Made by a program: the position numbers and the translations under genes. The notes under the pieces are model-generated. The model was not told the DNA's origin. It saw nothing but the letters and a program-made list of their open reading frames with translations, and did no database searches. A DNA stretch of 64,000 bases from Pseudomonadota bacterium. Its GTDB lineage: Bacteria; Pseudomonadota; Alphaproteobacteria; Rhizobiales; Methylopilaceae. Of the stretch, positions 58,066 to 64,000 are shown in pieces; the stretch's first letter is position 1; every line of letters starts with the position of its first letter. The stretch spans positions 1-64,000 of the forward strand of contig JAEWFF010000071.1 of NCBI GenBank assembly GCA_023388965.1, given 5' to 3'.

Positions 58066-59568
58066 TTACTTCTCGTAATTCTCGCGCACGAGTTCGTCGA
58101 GCAGGCGCACGCCCCAGCCCGAACCCCAGCTGCGGTTGAGATCGTTCTGCAGCGAGCCCATGCCGGTGCCGGCGATGTCGAGATGCGCCCAGGGCGTGCC
58201 ATTGACGAAACGCTGCAGGAACTGCGCGGCTGTGATCGAGCCGCCATAGCGCCCGCCGGTGTTCTTCATGTCGGCGAATTTGGAATCGATCAGCTTGTCG
58301 TAGGCCGGATCGAGCGGCAGGCGCCAGACGCGCTCGCCGGTCGCGACACCCGCTTTCGTCAACCGGTCGCAAAGCTCGTCATTGTTCGAAAACAGACCGG
58401 CATATTCCTGACCGAGCGCGACCATGATCGCGCCCGTGAGCGTCGCCAGATTGACCATGAATTGCGGCTTGAAACGGTCCTGTGTGTACCACAGCACGTC
58501 GCCGAGGACGAGCCGCCCTTCCGCATCGGTATTGATGATCTCGATCGTCTGTCCGGACATCGAGGTGACGATATCGCCCGGCCGCTGGGCATTGCCGTCG
58601 GGCATGTTCTCGGCAAGGCCGATCAGGCCGATGGCGTTCACCTTGGCCTTGCGCGCGGCGAGCGCGTGCATGAGGCCGACCACGCAGGCGGCGCCCGCCA
58701 TGTCGCCCTTCATGTCTTCCATACTGCCGGCGGGCTTGATCGAGATGCCGCCGGTATCGAACGTCACGCCCTTGCCGATGAAGGCGACGGGCTTGTCGCC
58801 TTTGCGGCCGCCTTCCCAGCGCATGACGACGACGCGGCTCTCCTTCTGGGAGCCCTGCCCGACGCCGAGCAGCGCGTTCATCTTGAGCTGCTGCAGTTTC
58901 CGCTCGTTGAAGATCTCGACCTTGACGCCGTCATCAACCAGCCGGGCTGCGCGCTTGGCGAATTCCTCCGGATAGAGAATGTTGGACGGCTCATTGACGA
59001 GTTCGCGGGCTATGTCGACGCCGTCGGCAAGCGCGAGGCGGTCCTTCCAGACCTTCCGGGCGGCGGCCTCGTTCTTCACGGCGTAAGAGACGTTGGCGGC
59101 GCAGGCGCCATTGCCGTTGTCGTCGTCCTTCTTCTTCGTCTTGTAGCGGTCGAAGCTGTACGCACGCAGCCGGGCGCCGAGCGCCATGTCGGCCGCCGCC
59201 TTCGCCGGATCGTCATCGAGCCCGGGCGGAATATCGACAAGCACCGTCGCCCTGTCGGCCTTGCCGATCTTGCCGAGCACCTGGCCACCGGTCTTGACCC
59301 ATTCGGTCGCCGGATCGCCCTCGCCTCGCCCCAGCCCGAACACGATCAGCCGATCCAGATTCGTGCCGCCGGGCGCGATGATGTCGAGCGTGGTTCCGGC
59401 CTTGCCGGTGAATTTGGCCGCTTTGGCGATGCGGTCGAAATCTTTTACCTTGCCGATCAAGGACTTGGTCGATCCCGAGAAGCCCAGCCGGCTATCGGTC
59501 AGAACGGCGACGACGCCGCTGGCGGGAACGGAGCTTTTGACGAACGCGATTTTCGGGGCAGCGGCCAT
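58066..59568 (-). CDS. pepA: Leucyl aminopeptidase
   Basis: The 500-residue M17 peptidase: VAFIGKGVTFDTGGISIKPAGSMEDMKGDMAGAA with the Lys and Asp metal ligands, the signature NTDAEGRLVLGDVLWYTQ and the LTGAIMVALGQEYAGLFSNND region. It removes N-terminal residues using two metal ions and may also bind DNA. It is divergent from lptF. Confidence 0.96.
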   Translation of the reverse strand: MAAAPKIAFVKSSVPASGVVAVLTDSRLGFSGSTKSLIGKVKDFDRIAKAAKFTGKAGTTLDIIAPGGTNLDRLIVFGLGRGEGDPATEWVKTGGQVLGKIGKADRATVLVDIPPGLDDDPAKAAADMALGARLRAYSFDRYKTKKKDDDNGNGACAANVSYAVKNEAAARKVWKDRLALADGVDIARELVNEPSNILYPEEFAKRAARLVDDGVKVEIFNERKLQQLKMNALLGVGQGSQKESRVVVMRWEGGRKGDKPVAFIGKGVTFDTGGISIKPAGSMEDMKGDMAGAACVVGLMHALAARKAKVNAIGLIGLAENMPDGNAQRPGDIVTSMSGQTIEIINTDAEGRLVLGDVLWYTQDRFKPQFMVNLATLTGAIMVALGQEYAGLFSNNDELCDRLTKAGVATGERVWRLPLDPAYDKLIDSKFADMKNTGGRYGGSITAAQFLQRFVNGTPWAHLDIAGTGMGSLQNDLNRSWGSGWGVRLLDELVRENYEK

Positions 59569-59680
59569 TTCGGTTATAACTCCTGATCGGGTCCGGCACG
59601 GCGGATTCGGTGAAGGCAGGCCGATTACTTAAATCCCCGCCACAATTTGCGCAAAGCCGTTGCAGTAGAAATTCAGTCTC

Positions 59681-60802
59681 ATGGGCGCCCTGCAACGCTA
59701 TATCTTCCGCGTCACCGCGATGGCTTTCGCCGCCAGCCTGATCGGCGTGACGACAGTGGTGTGGATGACGCAGTCGCTGCGCGATTTCGACATCATCACG
59801 AACAAGGGGCAGTCGTTCTGGACCTTTCTGGTCATCACGCTGCTGCCGGTTCCCGCGCTCGCGGTCATCGTCGGGCCGATCGCGCTGTTCGGCGCGGTGG
59901 TCTTCGTTCTCAACCGGATGAACAACGATTCCGAGACGGCGGCGATCAACGCGGCCGGCGTGCCGCCCTCAGCCATGCTGCGGCCATTCTTGGCGCTGGC
60001 GCTGATCGTCAGCCTCGGCGCCGCGGCGCTCAGCACGTCCGCCGTTCCGGCAACGCTGAGAATCGTGCGGGAAATCCTCACCGAAATTCACGCCGACATC
60101 ATCATCAACGTCCTGCGCGAGGGCAGCTTCACCGAACTCGGCAACAAGATCACATTGCATATCCGCAGCCGCGAGGCCGGAGCGGCGCTCACCGGCATCC
60201 TCATCGAGGACCGCAGCGATCCGGCACAGGATCTCGTCTACACCGCCGAGCGCGGCCAGATCGTGCGCTCGGACCAGGGCACCTATCTCCTGCTCGAACA
60301 GGGCGCGCTGCAACGCGCGCCGGCCGGCGACGCCGATGTCAGCATCATCCTGTTCGATTCCTATGCCTTCGATCTCTCGGCGCTGGCATCGCGCGACTAC
60401 GATGTCGTCTACAAACCGCGCGAACGCTACATCGCCGATCTGTGGACGGATTCCGCCGCCAGTACACCAGAGGCCCGCAGAGTGCGCGCCGAATTGCACG
60501 AGCGCCTGTCCGCGCCGTGGTATCCTGTCGCGTTCACACTGATCGCGTTCGCCGCGCTCAGCCGTCCGCGTACGACGCGCCAGAGCCGCGCGACGGGCAT
60601 AATACTGGCCGTCGTCCTCATCATCTTCGTGCGCGGCTCGGGGCTTGGCTTCGTCAACGCCATCCGCGCATCCGACGATGCGGTGTACGCACTGCACGGT
60701 TTTCTGGCCGCAACCTGCGCGCTTGCCCTGCTGCATGCGCTCGGCGTTTCTTCCCTCATCGCCCGCCGCCTCACTGGCTGGCGGCGCGTGGCGAGGGCCT
60801 GA
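59681..60802 (+). CDS. lptF: LPS export permease LptF
   Basis: The 373-residue permease starts MGALQRYIFRVTAMAFAASLIGVTTVVWMTQSLRDFDIITNKGQSF, the LptF N-terminus. Three membrane helices, a periplasmic beta-jellyroll region (about residues 105-270) and three final helices fit the YjgP/YjgQ family. With LptG it forms the membrane part of the LptB2FG transporter. It is followed by lptG after three bases. Confidence 0.95.
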   Translation: MGALQRYIFRVTAMAFAASLIGVTTVVWMTQSLRDFDIITNKGQSFWTFLVITLLPVPALAVIVGPIALFGAVVFVLNRMNNDSETAAINAAGVPPSAMLRPFLALALIVSLGAAALSTSAVPATLRIVREILTEIHADIIINVLREGSFTELGNKITLHIRSREAGAALTGILIEDRSDPAQDLVYTAERGQIVRSDQGTYLLLEQGALQRAPAGDADVSIILFDSYAFDLSALASRDYDVVYKPRERYIADLWTDSAASTPEARRVRAELHERLSAPWYPVAFTLIAFAALSRPRTTRQSRATGIILAVVLIIFVRGSGLGFVNAIRASDDAVYALHGFLAATCALALLHALGVSSLIARRLTGWRRVARA

Positions 60803-60805
60803 CGC

Positions 60806-61879
60806 ATGGCCGTGCTGCCCCGCTACATCGCCCGCCGCATATTGGGATCGATCGCCGCCGCCGCCGCGATCATTTTCCTCGTGATCTCGTTCAGCGATTT
60901 CGTGAACCTCATCACCAGACTGCGCGACGACAGCCCGGCCACCTTCGGCGATCTCGCGATTCTCTCGCTGCAACGCAGCCCGGCGATCATGGAAGTGGTC
61001 TTCCCATTCGCCGTCCTGTTCGGCTCGATCGCGGCCTTCGTCAGCCTGTCGCGCCGGATGGAACTGGTCGTCGCGCGGGCATCGGGCGTCTCGGTCTGGC
61101 AGATCGTCACGCCCGCAGTTCTGGCAGCCGCCGTGCTCGGGGCGCTGGTCACGACCGTCTACAACCCCGTTTCGGTGGCCTTGCAGGAGCGCGCCATAAC
61201 CTATGAGGCGGCCCTGTTTCCGGGCGCCGAATCTCGGGCGTCAGGCCGCTGGCTGCGGCAGCAGAGCGAGGATGGCCAGTCCGTGCTGCGGGCGCGCGGT
61301 GCAATCGAGCATGGCGAAAAGCTCGCCGGCGTCACGGCCTTCGTGTTTTCCCCGGCCGGCACCTTCGAGGAAAGGCTGGATGCGGCCTCGGGCGAACTGC
61401 ACGACGGATATTGGGAACTCTCCAAGGTCCGGGTCTCGCGGCACGGCGCAGCGCCCCGCCTCCATGAGACCTATCGGCTGGCCACAAATCTGACCCGCGA
61501 ACAGGTTTTCGAGACCGCCGTGGAGCCCCGCAACATCCCCTTCTGGGAGCTCGGCCGGGTGATCGAGCAATGGCAGAATTCGGGCCTCAAGCCGGAGCGG
61601 TTTCAGCTTCACTTTCAAGCGCTTCTCGCCAAACCGGCGGTGTTCGCCACCATGGTTCTCCTCGCCGCGACGGTCAGCCTGGGATTTGCCCGTCTGGGAG
61701 GTGTGTCGAGGGCGATTCTTGGTGGCGTGATAGCGGGTTTCGTGCTCTATGTGGCCGGCGAAATGGCCGGCGATTTGGGGGCGTCGGGATTCATCACTCC
61801 GGTGGTGGCGGCCTGGGCTCCCTCGATCGTGGCAATGTTGTTGAGCGTAACGGTGCTGTTGCATCAGGAGGATGGGTGA
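60806..61879 (+). CDS. lptG: LPS export permease LptG
   Basis: The 357-residue permease: MAVLPRYIARRILGSIAAAAAIIFLVISFSDFVNLITRL at the start, an LSRRMELVVARASGVSVWQI coupling segment, a periplasmic jellyroll domain and last helices RAILGGVIAGFVLYVAGEM. The stop overlaps the lptD start (GTGA), so lptF-lptG-lptD are co-translated. Confidence 0.95.
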   Translation: MAVLPRYIARRILGSIAAAAAIIFLVISFSDFVNLITRLRDDSPATFGDLAILSLQRSPAIMEVVFPFAVLFGSIAAFVSLSRRMELVVARASGVSVWQIVTPAVLAAAVLGALVTTVYNPVSVALQERAITYEAALFPGAESRASGRWLRQQSEDGQSVLRARGAIEHGEKLAGVTAFVFSPAGTFEERLDAASGELHDGYWELSKVRVSRHGAAPRLHETYRLATNLTREQVFETAVEPRNIPFWELGRVIEQWQNSGLKPERFQLHFQALLAKPAVFATMVLLAATVSLGFARLGGVSRAILGGVIAGFVLYVAGEMAGDLGASGFITPVVAAWAPSIVAMLLSVTVLLHQEDG

Positions 61880-64000
61880 AGGCCAACGCCCTTCGTGCCC
61901 AATGGGATCAGGCTGCGCGGGCGGGTGCTCTCGCGGCGACGGTCTTCTTTTGCTCAATTTTCTTCCTGATTTCAGCTGCTTACGCCCAGGATTCGGTGGA
62001 CCCCGGAACCGCCGCCAAGCGCATGTTCGTGACCGCCGACGAGGTCGTCTACGACGAGGTCAAGGAAACCGCCTCCGCCGTCGGCAATGTCAAAATCTAT
62101 TACGGCGAGGCCGTTCTGGAGGCCGACCGGGTCATCTACGATCAGGCCTCCGGCAAGGTGTTCGCCTACGGCAATGTGCGACTCACCGATCAGGGCCGCG
62201 TCTACCAGTCGGAACATCTCGTCCTTACCGAGGACTTCCGCGACGGCTTCGTGCAATCACTGCTGGTGGAAGGCGACGACCGCACCCGCTTCGCCGCCGC
62301 GCAGGCCACCCGCCGCGACGGCAATGTCGTGATCTTCGACAAGGGCGTCTATACCGCCTGCCTGCCCTGCCGCGAGAATCCGCAAAAACCGCCGCTCTGG
62401 CAGGTGCGCGCGGCGCGCATCATCCACGATTCCGGAACGCACACCGTTCATTACGAGGACGCGCGTCTCGAATTCTTCGGCCAGCCGATTGCATGGCTGC
62501 CCTATTTCTCGCATCCCGATGCGACGGTGAAGCGCAAGAGCGGCTTCCTCTCGCCGAGCTACATGAACTCGACCGAGTACGGCATCGGCGCGCGCATCCC
62601 CTATTTCTGGAACATCGCGCCGAACATGGACATCACGTTCGCGCCCGCGATCCTGTCGAAACAGGGCTTCATGCCCGATCTGCAGTTCCGCCACCGCACG
62701 CTGAACGGCTCCTACCAGATCCGGGCCGCCGGCATCTTCCAGCAGGACCGGGACGAGTTTAACAGGACCGGCAACTTCCCGGGCCAGGACGACGAATTCC
62801 GCGGCGCGGTCAACACCCAGGGTTCATTCCGCATCAACGATTTCTGGACCTGGGGCTGGAACCTCCACTTCCTGTCCGACCGCTGGGTTCTGGACGATTA
62901 CGATCTGTGGGGCGCGAACTGGTCCGAGGCGATTTCGACCGTCCACCTGACAGGCCTCGGCGAACGTAATTACTTCGAGCTGCGCGGCTATCATTTCTAC
63001 GGCCTGTCGCAGGACGACAACCAGGAACAGCTGCCGCTCGCTGGCGTGTGGGATTATAATTACATCCACGACAAGCCCGTTCTCGGCGGCGAACTCGCCT
63101 TCAACGTCAATCTGACATCGACCTACCGCAAGGACACGGATTTCGAGCCGACGACAAAGTCAAACATGATTGGCGGGAGAGGTGACAACCTTACGTGCGG
63201 CGTGCTCGATCCCGACGAATGCATCGTGCGCGGCATGGGCGGCACCTATACCCGTCTGTCGGTCGACACCAGCTGGAAGCGCGAATTCATCGACCCCATC
63301 GGCCAGGTCTGGACACCGTTCGCATTTGCGCGCGGCGATGTGATGTTCCGCAATCCGGACAACGACATTCCGGCCGCCTACATCAACACCGACGAGGAAT
63401 ATGTCACACGCGGCATGATCGGCGGCGGTCTCGAATACCGCTATCCGTTCGTCGCCCATTCCAGCATCGGCACGCATATTCTCGAGCCGATCGCGCAGAT
63501 CATCCTGCGTCCGGACGAACAGCAGATCGGCAATATTCCGAACGAGGACGCACAGAGCCTGTTCTTCGACACCTCGACCCTGTTCGCCTGGGACAAGTTC
63601 TCCGGCTATGACCGGATCGAGGGCGGCGGTCGCGCCAATGTCGGCGTGCAGTACACACTCAGTCTCGCCAATGGCGCCTTCGCCAATGTGATGATCGGCC
63701 AGTCCTACCATCTGTTCGGCAAGAACTCGTTCGCCGAGAACGACAATCTGCAGACGGGCAAAGGCACCGGCCTCGAACAGGACCGTTCGGATTACGTCGC
63801 CAGCGCCTATCTCAAACTGACGCAGGAACTGTCGTTCTCCACGCGCTTCCGTCTCGCGGAAGACGATTTCAGCGTCAAGGCGGCGGAAGTCGAGGCCAAG
63901 CTCAACAAGGGCCCGGTTCTCGCGGGTCTCACCTATGGCCGTTACGAAGCGCAGCCGCAGCTCGGCCTTGAACGCGTCGAGGGCCTGGTCGGCAGCGCCA
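61876..64000 (+). CDS. lptD: LPS assembly outer-membrane protein LptD, partial at right edge
   Basis: The frame opens at GTG 61876, inside the lptG stop, with AGGAGGA at 61866-61872, and is open through the last base (708 codons). A signal peptide (GALAATVFFCSIFFLISAAYAQ) is followed by the OstA/LptA-like jellyroll (VTADEVVYDEVKETASAVGN) and by LptD motifs YTACLPCRENPQKPPLWQVRA, HYEDARLEFFGQPIAWLPYFSHPD and RKSGFLSPSY. The CLPC cysteines are the place of the disulfide seen in the family. The C-terminal barrel runs on (GAFANVMIGQSYHLFG). It places LPS in the outer leaflet. Confidence 0.95.
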   Translation, partial: MKANALRAQWDQAARAGALAATVFFCSIFFLISAAYAQDSVDPGTAAKRMFVTADEVVYDEVKETASAVGNVKIYYGEAVLEADRVIYDQASGKVFAYGNVRLTDQGRVYQSEHLVLTEDFRDGFVQSLLVEGDDRTRFAAAQATRRDGNVVIFDKGVYTACLPCRENPQKPPLWQVRAARIIHDSGTHTVHYEDARLEFFGQPIAWLPYFSHPDATVKRKSGFLSPSYMNSTEYGIGARIPYFWNIAPNMDITFAPAILSKQGFMPDLQFRHRTLNGSYQIRAAGIFQQDRDEFNRTGNFPGQDDEFRGAVNTQGSFRINDFWTWGWNLHFLSDRWVLDDYDLWGANWSEAISTVHLTGLGERNYFELRGYHFYGLSQDDNQEQLPLAGVWDYNYIHDKPVLGGELAFNVNLTSTYRKDTDFEPTTKSNMIGGRGDNLTCGVLDPDECIVRGMGGTYTRLSVDTSWKREFIDPIGQVWTPFAFARGDVMFRNPDNDIPAAYINTDEEYVTRGMIGGGLEYRYPFVAHSSIGTHILEPIAQIILRPDEQQIGNIPNEDAQSLFFDTSTLFAWDKFSGYDRIEGGGRANVGVQYTLSLANGAFANVMIGQSYHLFGKNSFAENDNLQTGKGTGLEQDRSDYVASAYLKLTQELSFSTRFRLAEDDFSVKAAEVEAKLNKGPVLAGLTYGRYEAQPQLGLERVEGLVGSA

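Overview
The window is about 64 kb of GC-rich chromosome from an alphaproteobacterium, most probably of the Hyphomicrobiales (Rhizobiales). This rests on gene content and order: the DnaA-like replication regulator HdaA beside polyphosphate genes, an NDUFS4-type complex I accessory subunit, a BA14K-domain secreted protein, a complete nadABC operon with a palindromic operator, and the blocks ppx-ppk-hdaA-perM-pgsA / purM-purN and lptD-lptG-lptF / pepA-holC, all familiar in that group. It is almost entirely ordinary core genome, densely packed, with many ATGA or GTGA start/stop overlaps. No transposase, integrase, rRNA operon or CRISPR array is visible.

Layout. 1-1557: AT-richer, foreign-looking surface-polysaccharide genes (GT25 glycosyltransferase, partial at the edge, and FkbM methyltransferase) that stop just before the 3' end of a tRNA-Lys gene. 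1648-5947: tRNA-Lys, the queuosine genes tgt and queA, a YdcZ-type transporter, two tandem cyclophilins and coaD. 6102-11000: gyrA flanked by small envelope or hypothetical genes, tRNA-Arg, the complex I subunit gene and tRNA-Pro. 11095-20417: an ABC-F ATPase facing a fatty-acid oxidation operon (fadE, thiolase, fadJ-like, acetyl-CoA hydrolase/transferase). 20504-25473: glpX, hom, an aminotransferase, a small lipoprotein and argC. 25669-29276: regulatory hairpin, operator and nadABC. 29273-36694: PilZ protein, agmatinase, rpsI/rplM, several unknown small genes, a CSS-EAL phosphodiesterase and a PfkB kinase. 36741-42129: maeB, aspS and rnd. 42130-43490: an AT-rich patch between rnd and ppx with a membrane protein, two very small proteins (one YjzC-like) and a strongly structured RNA-like element. 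43494-51388: ppx, ppk, hdaA, AI-2E/PerM, pgsA and the divergent purM-purN. 51390-57476: an inverted pair of dispersed repeats bracketing terC, ndk, a second ABC-F ATPase and a thiosulfate module (periplasmic sulfurtransferase plus YeeE permease). 57513-64000: holC, pepA, then lptF, lptG and lptD, the last running off the right edge.

How the genes work together. fadE, thiolase, the FadB/J-type protein and the acetyl-CoA hydrolase form one tightly spaced operon for beta-oxidation and CoA release. nadA-nadB-nadC make nicotinate mononucleotide from aspartate and probably respond to a repressor at the palindrome before nadA. tgt and queA make and insert the queuosine precursor. LptF, LptG and LptD build the LPS export bridge. 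SseA-like and YeeE-like proteins probably feed on thiosulfate.

The most unusual points are: a thiolase whose conserved N-terminus is encoded in frame but has no ATG, GTG or TTG start; the small AT-rich patch at 42.1-43.5 kb with its structured element; a dispersed repeat whose one copy carries an extra double-hairpin segment; a TGT lacking two of the usual zinc cysteines; and foreign-looking DNA abutting tRNA-Lys.
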